Source: CAYSUS01 sp964434165 (GTDB lineage Bacteria; Planctomycetota; Planctomycetia; Pirellulales; Thermoguttaceae). Taken from it: a stretch of DNA of 64,000 nt. The first letter of the stretch is position 1. Every line of letters begins with the position of its first letter. Below the pieces are notes generated by a model. The model saw nothing but the letters and a program-made list of their open reading frames with translations, ran no database searches and was not told the origin of the DNA. The translations under genes and the position numbers were made by a program. Below, in pieces: positions 42,961-52,116 of this stretch. The DNA is taken from positions 1-64,000 of the forward strand of contig CAYSUS010000025.1 in the NCBI GenBank assembly GCA_964434165.1, in the 5' to 3' direction.

Positions 42961-43719
42961 ATGGCTGACGAGAACCAACTCAACCAGGACGAGATCGAGC
43001 GACTTCTGTCGCAGGCCAGCCCCAAGCCAGCGCCGGCACCACCGAAGGCTGAACCGCCGGCGGAGCAAAGCGCCGCGATGGCCCTGGATCAAAACGAGAT
43101 CGAGGCGCTAATGGGCGGCGGAGGGGCACCGGCAGCCTCGAAGTCGCCCCAGCCTGCCGAAACTGGCTCGTCGCCACCGGCGCCCGCGTCGGCCGACGAC
43201 GACAAACTCCTCGCGCAGGACGACATCGAGAAGCTCCTCAGTCAGGCCGGACGGGCGACGCCTCAAGCGCAAGCGGCGGGCCCCAAACAAGCCGCCCAGG
43301 AATCGCACCCCGCAGGCGACGACATGGCCGAAGGCGACATCGCCTACCTGCTGACCCAGGCCCAGGAGGCGCTGGAATCGATCGACGCCCCTGCCGACGA
43401 CCCGCAGCCGCAGGGGGTGGCCGCGTTTCGTCTGGAGGAGTTCCCCGGTGCCCCGGCCTCGTCGGAGGCCGCCACGCTCGACCTGATCCGCGATGTCGAG
43501 CTCGACCTGCGGATCGAGCTCGGACGGACCCACATGTACCTGGAGGACGTGCTTCGCCTGAAGCGCGGTTCCGTCGTGCCGCTCGACAAGCTCGCGGGCG
43601 ACCCGGTGGATATCTTCGTCAACGGCCGCCTCGTCGCACGCGGGGAAGTGCTCGTGCTCAACGACAACTTCTGCGTCCGGGTAGCGGAATTGCTGGCGGG
43701 AGTGGGCCCCGGCCCGTAA
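42961..43719 (+). CDS. fliN: Flagellar motor switch protein FliN with four FliM-like N-terminal motifs
   Basis: 252 residues; FliN is usually about 100-140. The C-terminal SpoA/FliN domain (about 165-248) is clear: DVELDLRIELGRTHMYLEDV, GSVVPLDKLAGDPVDIFVNG, ARGEVLVLNDNFCVRVAEL. The long N-terminus, otherwise Pro/Ala linker, carries four copies of a short motif: LNQDEIERLLSQA (7-19), LDQNEIEALMG (42-52), LAQDDIEKLLSQA (84-96) and MAEGDIAYLLTQA (122-134). This resembles the CheY-P-binding LSQDEIDALL tail of FliM and FliY. No fliM gene is in the window, so this protein may share FliM's signal-receiving role. Confidence 0.92.
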   Translation: MADENQLNQDEIERLLSQASPKPAPAPPKAEPPAEQSAAMALDQNEIEALMGGGGAPAASKSPQPAETGSSPPAPASADDDKLLAQDDIEKLLSQAGRATPQAQAAGPKQAAQESHPAGDDMAEGDIAYLLTQAQEALESIDAPADDPQPQGVAAFRLEEFPGAPASSEAATLDLIRDVELDLRIELGRTHMYLEDVLRLKRGSVVPLDKLAGDPVDIFVNGRLVARGEVLVLNDNFCVRVAELLAGVGPGP

Positions 43720-43794
43720 ACGGCTCGGGCTGTTGCGGCACGGCTCGAGCCCGCCGGAGGCGGGCCGCCGCAAAATCGGCCACGGAGGGCAAGG

Positions 43795-44652
43795 ATGCCC
43801 ACGCTCTCTCGAACGCTTGTTCTGATCCTCTTCGGGGTCGGTTCTCTCAGCCTGGGGGCGGAGGATTTCTGGCCGGAGCACCCGGCAGGGCAGCCGCCGA
43901 GCCGCGCTGCCTCCGTGGAGCCTGCCGCCGCCCGTCTCCCCCCTCTTGCGGCTCCGGCCGCCAGGTGGCGGACCAAAGACGTTGCTCCCGCCGCTTACGA
44001 GTCCCCTGCGGAGGGACCCAGCGCGAGCGACTCGAAGCCGCGAGAAATGCCCCAAGAAAGCGACCTCGCCCTGGCGCCCGATTCCCCGACCTCCAAACCG
44101 ATCGACCCGGGAGAGGACACGGCGGAGATCCCGACCGGCCGCGCTCCCTCCATCCCGTTCGGTCCATCACGGGAGGAGAAGGACGCGGGCGACCGCCGCG
44201 GCCCCAGGACGGGAGTGGGCTCGGTCTTGACCGTGGTCGGCAGTCTCGCCGTGGTGCTGGGGCTTTTCGCGGTCTTCGTCTGGGCCCTGCGTCGAACGGC
44301 CCCCCGCGGCTCGTTGCTGTTGCCGACCGAGGTGGTTGAGACGCTCGGCCGGGCCCCCCTTGCCGGGCGCCAGCAGGTCCTGTTGATCCGCGTCGGGAAG
44401 AGACTGCTGCTCCTCTCGGTCACGCCCGACGGCGCGGAGACCCTCACGGAGATCGACGATCCGGACGAGGTGACGCGGCTTGCCGGACTGTGCCGCCAAT
44501 CGCACCCCGACAGCGCCTCCGCCACGTTCCGCCAGGTGTTTTCGCAACTCTCGGCACCGGGGGCCCTGTCGGGCTTGCGCGGGCGCCGCCAGAAGCAGCC
44601 AGCTTACGAGGCCAGCGACCTCGAATCCTGGAAGGGGGGCCACCATGCGTAG
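43795..44652 (+). CDS. fliO: Flagellar export protein FliO, long form
   Basis: 285 residues. A signal-like N-terminus (SRTLVLILFGVGSLSLGAED) and about 120 residues of Pro/Ala/Glu-rich linker precede the single transmembrane helix (about 142-165, VLTVVGSLAVVLGLFAVFVW). The cytoplasmic FliO domain follows: LLLPTEVVETLGRAPLAGRQ, VLLIRVGKRLLLLSV. FliO assists assembly of the FliP ring. Typical FliO lacks this long extracytoplasmic arm. Overlaps fliP by 8 nt. Confidence 0.86.
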   Translation: MPTLSRTLVLILFGVGSLSLGAEDFWPEHPAGQPPSRAASVEPAAARLPPLAAPAARWRTKDVAPAAYESPAEGPSASDSKPREMPQESDLALAPDSPTSKPIDPGEDTAEIPTGRAPSIPFGPSREEKDAGDRRGPRTGVGSVLTVVGSLAVVLGLFAVFVWALRRTAPRGSLLLPTEVVETLGRAPLAGRQQVLLIRVGKRLLLLSVTPDGAETLTEIDDPDEVTRLAGLCRQSHPDSASATFRQVFSQLSAPGALSGLRGRRQKQPAYEASDLESWKGGHHA

Positions 44653-45487
44653 ACCGCCTTCTCCCGCGGCGAGGCGGCGGCCCCTGACGGCCCCCCTGGT
44701 CCTGATCCTCGTCTGCTTCAGCCTGGGGGACTCCGTCTCCGGGCAGGAAGCCACTTCGGGACCTGCGAACGGGCCCTTGACGCTCGAGGTTCCGCAGGAG
44801 CTCGCGGGCGGCCCCGAGGAGTGGACCAGTCCCGAGGGGCTGAGCTCGACGATCCAGGTGATGCTCCTCCTGACGGTGTTGAGCCTGGCGCCGGCGATCC
44901 TGTTGATGACGACCTGCTTCGTGCGCGTGGTGGTGGTCCTGGGACTTCTTCGCCAGGCGATCGGCACCCAGAGCCTGCCGCCGAGCCAGGTCATCACGGC
45001 CCTCTCGCTATTCATCACCCTGCTCATCATGGCGCCCGTCTGGCAGGAGACGTACGACCGCGCGATCGTCCCCTACACAAATCGGGAGATCGGCCTGGAG
45101 CAGGCGTGGAACGCTGGCATCCACCCCATCCGTACGTTCATGAGCCTGCAGATCGAGCGGACCGGAAACCGCGAGGACGTCTATCTGTTCCTCCGATACC
45201 TCCCCGATCAGCCCGAGCCCGAGGATTACGCCGACGTCCCGCTGACGGCGCTCGTGCCCGCGTTCATGCTCAGCGAGTTGAAGACGGCCTTCCTGATTGG
45301 GTTCCAGATCTACCTGCCGTTCGTGATCATCGACATGGTGATCGCGAGCGTGATGGTCTCCATGGGGATGCTCATGCTCCCGCCTGTGCTCATCTCGATG
45401 CCCTTCAAGCTTCTCCTGTTCGTGCTGGTGGACGGGTGGCACCTGGTGGTCGGCATGCTGATGGAGAGCTTCCAGTTGTACACGTAG
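44645..45487 (+). CDS. fliP: Flagellar export gate protein FliP
   Basis: 280 residues from ATG 44645. A signal peptide (PLVLILVCFSLGDSVSGQE) is followed by four hydrophobic segments with family phrases: LTVLSLAPAILLMTTCFVR, RQAIGTQSLPPSQVITALSL, VPAFMLSELKTAFLIGFQIY and VSMGMLMLPPVLISMPFKLL. Five FliP subunits form the core of the export gate with FliQ and FliR. Gene order fliO-P-Q-R-flhB is classical. Confidence 0.97.
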   Translation: MRRPPSPAARRRPLTAPLVLILVCFSLGDSVSGQEATSGPANGPLTLEVPQELAGGPEEWTSPEGLSSTIQVMLLLTVLSLAPAILLMTTCFVRVVVVLGLLRQAIGTQSLPPSQVITALSLFITLLIMAPVWQETYDRAIVPYTNREIGLEQAWNAGIHPIRTFMSLQIERTGNREDVYLFLRYLPDQPEPEDYADVPLTALVPAFMLSELKTAFLIGFQIYLPFVIIDMVIASVMVSMGMLMLPPVLISMPFKLLLFVLVDGWHLVVGMLMESFQLYT

Positions 45488-45538
45488 CGGGAGAACGGAG
45501 CGCATGCCCGGTCTCCGCCCCACGCATCCGAGGACGAG

Positions 45539-45805
45539 ATGGATCCCCAACAAGCCGTCGATCTGGGCCGCCAGGCCGTGTGGACCGCGCTGATGATCGG
45601 CGCGCCGGTCCTGCTGGCGGGCATGCTCATGGGCCTGCTGGTCGGACTGCTCCAGGCGCTCACCCAAATCCAGGAGCAGAGTATCGCCTTCGTCCCCAAG
45701 ATCCTCGTCATGGCCCTGACGCTGACCCTTGCGCTTCCCTGGCTGATACTCCGCATGATGGAGTACTCGATCGACCTGATCTCCGAGATACCCAACCACC
45801 TGTAG
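45539..45805 (+). CDS. fliQ: Flagellar export gate protein FliQ
   Basis: 88 residues with two hydrophobic helices; the conserved stretch APVLLAGMLMGLLVGLLQAL with TQIQEQSIAFVPKI and the C-terminal ALPWLILRMMEYS identify it. Minor subunits of the FliPQR pore. fliR starts 6 nt later. Confidence 0.96.
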   Translation: MDPQQAVDLGRQAVWTALMIGAPVLLAGMLMGLLVGLLQALTQIQEQSIAFVPKILVMALTLTLALPWLILRMMEYSIDLISEIPNHL

Positions 45806-45811
45806 CGCCAC

Positions 45812-46612
45812 ATGGACTGGTTGACCCAGTTGGACACGGGACGGTTTCTGGTCTTCACTCTGGTCCTGGTGCGGGTCAGTGGGCTGGTCGTGACCGCGCC
45901 CATTTACGGTGGCACCGAGGTTCCGGCACGGGTCCGCGCGCTATTGGCCTTTTCCCTGGCCGTGCTGATCTTTCCCTCCCAGTGGTCGGCAACCGCCCCG
46001 GATCCCGTCGGCCTGGTCGATTACGCCCTGATCATCGGCGCCGAGTTGCTCATTGGCCTGGCGCTGGGGCTGGGGGTCACCATCTTCTTCTCCGGCATCC
46101 AACTCGCCGGGGAGACGATCGGAAGGGTGGGGGGATTGATGGTGGCCGATGTGTTCGATCCCACCTTGGAGAGCAACGTGCCGCTGCTCTCCCGCTTTCT
46201 GTTCCTGGTGGCGATGGCCGTCTTCGTGTGCATCGGGGGGCACCGCATGGTCATGGCCGGCCTCCTCGACACGTTCCAGACGATCCCGCTGGGCAGCGGG
46301 GCCCCGGCCGGATCGATCGGCGAGGCCCTTCTGATGCTGCTCGCGCAGAGCTTCTCCCTGGCGGTGCGCGCGGCGCTTCCGGTCGTCACGGCCCTGCTCC
46401 TGGCCACCGTGGTGATGGGACTGATCGGTCGCACGCTGCCGCAGTTGAACGTGCTCGTGGTCGGGTTCAGCCTGAATTCGATGCTGACCTTCGGGGGCGT
46501 CGCGCTCACGCTCGGGGCGTCGGTGTGGGTCTTCCGCCAACAGCTCGAGACGGCTGTGGAGACGATGCTCGAGGCACTACATGCCCCGCTCCGAGACGGG
46601 CTGCTGTCTTAA
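45812..46612 (+). CDS. fliR: Flagellar export gate protein FliR
   Basis: 266 residues, polytopic. Family phrases: FTLVLVRVSGLVVTAPIYGG, VPARVRALLAFSLAVLIFP, GELLIGLALGLG-like AELLIGLALGLGVTIFFSG and LPQLNVLVVGFSLNSMLTFG. One FliR completes the FliPQR helical pore. Downstream gap to flhB is 71 nt. Confidence 0.96.
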   Translation: MDWLTQLDTGRFLVFTLVLVRVSGLVVTAPIYGGTEVPARVRALLAFSLAVLIFPSQWSATAPDPVGLVDYALIIGAELLIGLALGLGVTIFFSGIQLAGETIGRVGGLMVADVFDPTLESNVPLLSRFLFLVAMAVFVCIGGHRMVMAGLLDTFQTIPLGSGAPAGSIGEALLMLLAQSFSLAVRAALPVVTALLLATVVMGLIGRTLPQLNVLVVGFSLNSMLTFGGVALTLGASVWVFRQQLETAVETMLEALHAPLRDGLLS

Positions 46613-46683
46613 CGGCCCCGAAGGACCCGGGCCGGCGCCGGGCCCAGTGCCCGACCCATCCCTGCAACTGATCGCGTCCTGCC

Positions 46684-47772
46684 ATGCCCGACCAGTCCGG
46701 CGAGAAATCGCAGGAACCTACCCATCATCGCCGGCAAAAGGCTCGGGAACAGGGACAGGTCGCCCGCAGCCAGGACCTCGGCTCGGCGCTGTTACTGCTG
46801 GCGGGGCTGCTTCTGATGATGATGCTCGGCAGCCGGATGATCGAATACGTAACCGGATACACGCGACTGCACCTGGGCGGCGAGGCGTGGCTGTCGGCCG
46901 ACCCCGATTTCGCGCTGGCCCACTGGAACGAGACGCTCGTGGGGCTGGGCCGCGCCGTGCTGCCGCTGCTGGGGATGATCATGCTCGCCGCCATCCTGGT
47001 GAATCTCGTCCAGGTGGGCGTCCTCTTCGTTCCCGAGAAGGTCATGCCGGACCTGACGCGCCTCGATCCGATCAAGGGCTTCGGACGCGTCTTCTCGATC
47101 ACCGGCGTGGCTCGACTCCTGTTCGGCCTCTTCAAGATCGCCGTGATCGGCGCCGTCACTTACGGCGTGCTGAACCAGGAGTACGAGACCATCCTCGGCC
47201 TTGCAGCCCTGGAGATCGAGCAGTCCGCGGTGTACGTTGTGGAGATCCTCCTCTGGACATCGCTGAAGATCGGGCTGGCTCTTCTCGTTCTGGCCATCCT
47301 CGACTACGCGTTTCAGTGGTGGAAACGCGAGCGCGATTTGAAGATGACGCCGCAGGAAGTCCGCGAGGAGATGAAGAACCTGGAGGGGGACCCCCAGGTG
47401 ATTGCCAGGCGCAAGGCCGTGCAGCGGCAACTGGCGCTCAGTCGGCTCTCCAACGCCGTGCCCGCCGCCGACGTCGTGATTACCAACCCCACCGAGCTGG
47501 CCGTGGCCATCCAGTACGACCCGGAGGAGATGGCCGCCCCCATCGTGTCGGCCAAGGGCGCAGGCGTGATCGCGCAGCGAATCCGTCAGCTTGCCCTGGA
47601 GAACGGCATCCCCGTTATCGAGAAAAAGCCCCTCGCCCAGGCGTTGTACCGTGAAGTCGAAGTCGGGGAGCCGATCCCCGAGGATAAGTATGCTGCCGTG
47701 GCGGAAGTCCTGGCCTACGTTTACCAGCTCAAGGGCAAGGAGATGCCTCAGCAGCCGCGTGGGGCCGCCTAG
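46684..47772 (+). CDS. flhB: Flagellar export switch protein FlhB
   Basis: 362 residues, the usual length. N-terminal GEKSQEPTHHRRQKAREQGQ (the EKTE.PT..K...AR..G pattern) leads to four transmembrane helices (about 33-55, 92-115, 145-168, 190-210). The cytoplasmic domain holds the self-cleavage motif as N268-P269-T270-E271 (VITNPTELAVAIQYD); canonical is NPTH, so the fourth residue is Glu. RIRQLALENGIPVIEKKPLA and LAQALYREVEVGEPIP are typical. It switches substrate class on FliK's signal. Confidence 0.96.
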   Translation: MPDQSGEKSQEPTHHRRQKAREQGQVARSQDLGSALLLLAGLLLMMMLGSRMIEYVTGYTRLHLGGEAWLSADPDFALAHWNETLVGLGRAVLPLLGMIMLAAILVNLVQVGVLFVPEKVMPDLTRLDPIKGFGRVFSITGVARLLFGLFKIAVIGAVTYGVLNQEYETILGLAALEIEQSAVYVVEILLWTSLKIGLALLVLAILDYAFQWWKRERDLKMTPQEVREEMKNLEGDPQVIARRKAVQRQLALSRLSNAVPAADVVITNPTELAVAIQYDPEEMAAPIVSAKGAGVIAQRIRQLALENGIPVIEKKPLAQALYREVEVGEPIPEDKYAAVAEVLAYVYQLKGKEMPQQPRGAA

Positions 47773-47839
47773 CCAGCCGGCGTTTCGGCGCCAGCCTCCG
47801 ACCGCGGGCCCTACCGCGTCCCGCCTGCCGGTCGAACCG

Positions 47840-48355
47840 CTACAAGGCTTTGCTGCGCTGATGGTTGAGGCGCGAGGCGGTCGCCTGGAGGGCCGCCTGC
47901 ATCTGAAGCAGCACGTCGTCGCCGGGCGACTTCCCCGTGAGACGGTTCAGGGGGACACCGCGGGGGGAGAGGAACTGGATGGTTGGGAAACCGCGGATGT
48001 CGAACTCCCGGCAGACTTCCGGCTCCCGGTCGGCGTCCACCAGGATGCAGACGAAGCGCTCGGAGAGGTGGACGACCTGCCTCTCGGTAAAGGCCTCGAC
48101 GAGCATCTGGTGGCAGTAGTTGCACCAGCGCGCGGTGAAGAGCACCAGCATCGGCTTTCCCGCCGCCTGGGCCTTGCGGTACCCCTGGGAGTAGCCTTCC
48201 ACGAACTGAACGGCGGGCCCTCCCGCGGGTGCCTCGGCGTGGCCGCTGCGGCTGCCCTGCGCGGCGGTCGTGCTAGCACTCTCGCCGGAGCAGCCGACCA
48301 CAAGGGCCAGACTGCCCACCGCAGCGAAACGCGACAAGATCGGGAAGATGCGCAT
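47840..48355 (-). CDS. Thioredoxin-like lipoprotein inside the flagellar cluster
   Basis: 171 residues. A lipoprotein signal (FAAVGSLALVVGC, Cys22) is followed by a Ser/Ala/Gly linker and a thioredoxin fold: PMLVLFTARWCNYCHQMLVE with active-site CNYC, then VCILVDADREPEVCREFDIR and the cis-proline loop GFPTIQFLSPRG. It should act in the periplasm on thiols or disulfides. It lies between flhB and flhA but is read in the opposite direction, so it interrupts the otherwise one-directional cluster. A link to folding of disulfide-containing envelope or flagellar proteins is speculative. Confidence 0.86.
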   Translation of the reverse strand: MRIFPILSRFAAVGSLALVVGCSGESASTTAAQGSRSGHAEAPAGGPAVQFVEGYSQGYRKAQAAGKPMLVLFTARWCNYCHQMLVEAFTERQVVHLSERFVCILVDADREPEVCREFDIRGFPTIQFLSPRGVPLNRLTGKSPGDDVLLQMQAALQATASRLNHQRSKAL

Positions 48356-48731
48356 TTGAAGAGGCCTGCCCTAGATCGCGGTGCGTGGATAAGTCGATGT
48401 TCCCACAGCCGCAGAAGAGGCCCGGGGAACCAGCCGCGTCTGGACTCTGTTATCGCCTCACGGCGCACGGAACTTGAAGCGAACGGGCCGGCACGCACTG
48501 CATGCCTGACCGAACGACGGCCGGGGAAGGCATGCCGCGATCACCCCTCCCATCACGGGCGACGAGGAGCGACCCGGCCCAAGACCGACCCCGAGACCGA
48601 GGGCTCTTGGTCGCTCGACCGCGGGGGACCGCAAATCGGGGTGGACTTTCGCCGCGCTTTTGGCTACTTTCCGCCCGCTTCACTTCTACCTTGTTCTCCT
48701 CGCCAGTCCCCCTTTGCGTCCGGAGTCCCGG
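48356..48731. other. Divergent intergenic region between thioredoxin gene and flhA
   Basis: 376 bases that must hold promoters in both directions, since the flagellar transcript is likely broken here. No convincing box pair was found. A GG-N10-GC sequence at about 48490 resembles a sigma-54 site but has the wrong spacing. No gene is seen. Confidence 0.4.
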
Positions 48732-50825
48732 ATGGCGGAAGCAGCCCCGCTGCGCGCCGGTGTGAAATCGCCCCTGGCTCGGATGACGGACTTCATCCTG
48801 CCGGTGGGCATCGTGTGCAGCGTGCTGGTGATCCTCGTGCCCCTCCCGCCGGGGCTGATGGATCTGCTCCTGGCGGCGAATATCACGATCGCCGTCATTA
48901 TGCTCCTGACGACGATCTACGTGCGGACTCCGCTGGAGTTCAACATCTTTCCCTCCCTCCTCCTGGCCACGACCCTATTTCGCCTGGTGCTCAACGTGGC
49001 CACGACGCGCCTGATCCTGACGCGCGCCGGCACGGTCGGCGAGCGGGCAGCCGGCGACGTGGTGCTCACCTTCGGCAAGTTCGTGGCCGGCAACCAGATC
49101 GTGGTGGGGATCATCATCTTCGCCATCGTCGTCATCATCCAGTTCGTCGTCATCACCAAGGGTGCGACGCGAATCAGCGAGGTGGCGGCCCGGTTCGCTT
49201 TGGATGGCATGCCCGGCCGCCAGATGGCCATCGACGCCGACCTGAACGCCGGGATTATCGACGAGCGAGAAGCCCAGCGGCGCCGGGAAGAGATCACCCA
49301 GCAGGCCGACTTCTTCGGGGCCATGGACGGTGCCAGCAAGTTCGTGCGAGGCGATGCGATCGCGGGCATCGTGATCGCGCTCATCAACATCGTCGGCGGA
49401 CTGCTGATCGGGATGTTCGAGGCGGGCATGCCGCTGGGCGAGGCCGCCAGCGTGTTCACCACCTTGACCATCGGCGACGGTCTGGTGAGCCAGGTGCCGG
49501 CCTTCCTCATCTCCGTGGCGGCCGGCCTCTTGGTCACGCGGAGCAGCCAGTCGAGCGACCTGCCGGTTGAGTTCGTCAAGCAGCTCTTCTCGCGCCCGCA
49601 GGCCCTGGCCGTGGCAGGGGGGTTCCTCGGCGTGCTCGTGTTCACCAGTCTGCCGAAGATCCCCCTCGTGACGATCGGGGGCGGCTGTATGGCGCTGGCA
49701 TGGACTCTGCGCCGGCAATCGTCCCAGCAGCGGGCGAGCGAGGAAGCGAAGAAGCAGGCCGAGGCAGCCAAGCCCGCGGAAGAGCGTGTCGAGGATTACC
49801 TCGCCGTCGATCCGATGGAGATCGAGATCGGCGTGGGGCTGATTCGGCTGGCCGACCCGGATCGCGGCGGCGATCTGTTGGAGCGCATCCAGCGCGTCCG
49901 GCAGAAGGTGGCCTCGGAGATCGGCATCATTCTGCCCAAGGTCCGCCTGCGGGACAACATGCGGCTCGACCAGCATCAGTACCGCATCAAGGTCTCCGAC
50001 ATGCCCGTGGCCGAGGGGACGGTCCATCCGAACCTCCTGCTGGCCATGGATTCCGGGATGACCACCGGAAAGATCGAAGGACTCTCGACGCGCGACCCTG
50101 CCTTCGACACGCCGGCCCTCTGGATCGACCCGGCGGTCCGCGACCAGGCCGAGATGAAGGGTTACACGGTGGTCGAGCCCGGCAGCGTGATCGCCACGCA
50201 CCTGACGGAGACCGTGCGCAAGCACGCCGACGAGATCCTCACGCGCGACGCCACCAAGCACCTGATCGACGAGTTGAGGCAGACGTCGCCCGCCGTCGCC
50301 GACGAGTTGATCCCCGGCGTGATGAAGCTGGCGGAGGTCCAGCAGATCCTCCAGTTGCTTCTGCGCGAGGAGGTCTCCATCCGGCAGCTCGGCCCGATCC
50401 TGGAGACCCTCGGCGACTACGCGCCCCGCTCGAAGGACCCGATTCTGCTCACGGAATACGTGCGGCATCGCCTCGCCCGCACGATATGCAGCCGCTACCG
50501 CGACAAGGACGGCCGGATGTTCGTGGTCACCCTCGATCCGGCCCTCGAGGACCGGATCCGCGCGGGCTTCGACCATAACGAGCACGGGCTGTTCATCCGG
50601 ATGTCGCCGCAGGCCGTGGAGGCCATCGGCCGCGCGGTCGCCGCCGAGGTGGAGAAGCTGACCGTGGCCAATCATCCTCCAGTGGTGCTGGTCAGCCCGC
50701 AGATCCGCGCGGCCTTGAAGAGAATGACGGCAGCCAGCCTGCCGAAGCTCGTCGTCCTGAGCTTCAACGAAATCACGCGCGACACGCGCATCGAGAGCGT
50801 GGCCATGGTGGCGGAGCCTCGATGA
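48732..50825 (+). CDS. flhA: Flagellar export gate protein FlhA
   Basis: 697 residues from ATG 48732. Eight hydrophobic segments occupy about residues 15-320. The FHIPEP signature region reads IFPSLLLATTLFRLVLNVAT, with TLFRLVLNVATTRLIL and VRGDAIAGIVIALINIVGG; FALDGMPGRQMAIDADL is the conserved cytoplasmic loop. The C-terminal cytoplasmic ring (about 345-697) contains LPKVRLRDNMRLDQHQYRIK and VRHRLARTICSRYRDKDG. It is the proton-driven export motor and docking platform. Confidence 0.97.
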   Translation: MAEAAPLRAGVKSPLARMTDFILPVGIVCSVLVILVPLPPGLMDLLLAANITIAVIMLLTTIYVRTPLEFNIFPSLLLATTLFRLVLNVATTRLILTRAGTVGERAAGDVVLTFGKFVAGNQIVVGIIIFAIVVIIQFVVITKGATRISEVAARFALDGMPGRQMAIDADLNAGIIDEREAQRRREEITQQADFFGAMDGASKFVRGDAIAGIVIALINIVGGLLIGMFEAGMPLGEAASVFTTLTIGDGLVSQVPAFLISVAAGLLVTRSSQSSDLPVEFVKQLFSRPQALAVAGGFLGVLVFTSLPKIPLVTIGGGCMALAWTLRRQSSQQRASEEAKKQAEAAKPAEERVEDYLAVDPMEIEIGVGLIRLADPDRGGDLLERIQRVRQKVASEIGIILPKVRLRDNMRLDQHQYRIKVSDMPVAEGTVHPNLLLAMDSGMTTGKIEGLSTRDPAFDTPALWIDPAVRDQAEMKGYTVVEPGSVIATHLTETVRKHADEILTRDATKHLIDELRQTSPAVADELIPGVMKLAEVQQILQLLLREEVSIRQLGPILETLGDYAPRSKDPILLTEYVRHRLARTICSRYRDKDGRMFVVTLDPALEDRIRAGFDHNEHGLFIRMSPQAVEAIGRAVAAEVEKLTVANHPPVVLVSPQIRAALKRMTAASLPKLVVLSFNEITRDTRIESVAMVAEPR

Positions 50826-50896
50826 GACGCCCTTCCGCCTGCCAAGGGTAACGAACCGCCGAACCCCTTTCCCCTCCCAGCCCCAACGGATGTGCC

Positions 50897-52057
50897 ATGG
50901 ACGTGAAGACCTACCGTGCCGCAACCTTGCACGAAGCCCTGAGCCTGGTGCGGCGTGACCTGGGACCGGACGCGGCCGTGCTGCACACCCGGGAGGTGAG
51001 GCTCCAGCGGCTTTTCGGCCTGCTCGGCGGCCAGCGCGTGATCGAAGTCACGGCCTCCTCCCACGTCAACGTGCCCAGCCGCTTCCCTTCCCCGCAACCG
51101 GCGGCCGCCGCGCCACGGGCGGCGGAGCCGGAGCCGGCCGCCATCGCCGCCAGCGCCGAAACGCTCCCTTCCGGCGTGCACGGCCAGTTGCAGGACCTTC
51201 AGCAAATGGTCCGCGAGCTCTGCCGGCAGAGCCGGAGCGATCGGCCGCGGGACCTGCCCGATTCGCTGTTCCGGCTGTTCGCCGAGTTGATTGACGCCGA
51301 CCTCAGCGAGGAGCTGGCCCGGGAGCTGGTCGAGCGCGTGCGCGACGAGGCGTCCGACGCCGAGCAGCACGATCGCGTCCTGATCCGGGCGCGGATCCTG
51401 CGCATGGTGGAGTCCGAGATCCCCATCAGCGGCCCCATCCACTTCACCGCGGGCCAGCGGCGGATCGTCGCCCTGGTCGGTCCCACCGGCGTCGGCAAGA
51501 CTACCACGATCGCCAAGCTGGCCGCCCACTACCGCCTCAAGGAGAAGCGCAAAGTGGGGTTGATCACGGTCGATACGTACCGCATCGCCGCGGTCGAGCA
51601 GCTGCGAACCTACGCCGACATCATCGACCTGCCCATGCAGGTCGTCTCCACGCCTCGCGAGATGCGTGAAGCCTGTCGGCAACTGGACGGGCTCGATCTG
51701 GTGCTGATGGACACCGCCGGTCGCAGCCCGCGCGACGAGATCAAGATCCAGGAGCTCAAGGCGCTGCTGACCGAATCGCGGACCGATGAGGTTCACCTCG
51801 TGCTCAGCAGCGGAGCGGGGGCCCGGGCTCTCGTGCAGACGGCCCAGCAATTCGCGGCCGTGGGGACGACGGCCCTCATCCTCACCAAACTGGACGAGTC
51901 TCCGTCCTTGGGCAATCTCCTCCCCCTGATTCGAGGCAGCGGACTGCCGGTGAGCTACCTGACCAACGGCCAGAACGTGCCGGACGACTTCGAGACCGCC
52001 GAGTCCGGCCGCCTGGCCCGCCTGATGCTCGGGATGGAGCCGGCGGAGGGCGGCTGA
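50897..52057 (+). CDS. flhF: Flagellar biosynthesis GTPase FlhF
   Basis: 386 residues. The N-terminal part begins MDVKTYRAATLHEALSLVRR, typical of FlhF. The SRP-type GTPase domain has G1 GPTGVGKTTTI (K201), VGLITVDTYRIAAVEQLRTY, G3 DTAGRSPRDE and G4 TKLDE. FlhF places new flagella, usually at a pole, with FlhG encoded next. The middle N-domain (about 75-180) is helical. Confidence 0.96.
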   Translation: MDVKTYRAATLHEALSLVRRDLGPDAAVLHTREVRLQRLFGLLGGQRVIEVTASSHVNVPSRFPSPQPAAAAPRAAEPEPAAIAASAETLPSGVHGQLQDLQQMVRELCRQSRSDRPRDLPDSLFRLFAELIDADLSEELARELVERVRDEASDAEQHDRVLIRARILRMVESEIPISGPIHFTAGQRRIVALVGPTGVGKTTTIAKLAAHYRLKEKRKVGLITVDTYRIAAVEQLRTYADIIDLPMQVVSTPREMREACRQLDGLDLVLMDTAGRSPRDEIKIQELKALLTESRTDEVHLVLSSGAGARALVQTAQQFAAVGTTALILTKLDESPSLGNLLPLIRGSGLPVSYLTNGQNVPDDFETAESGRLARLMLGMEPAEGG

Positions 52058-52116
52058 GCGGAGTCGCGTTGGGGTCTACCTTCCGTTTCCTGAAATCGTT
52101 TCGGCCAGCCTGAGCC

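Noticed and set aside
47840..48355. Idea that the flhB-flhA gap marks a recent mobile insertion
   Set aside because: No flanking direct repeats, integrase or transposase were seen, and base composition matches the neighbours.
48489..48506. CCGGCACGCACTGCATG upstream of flhA, sigma-54-like
   Set aside because: GG and GC are 10 nt apart rather than 12, so RNA polymerase with sigma-54 would not fit.
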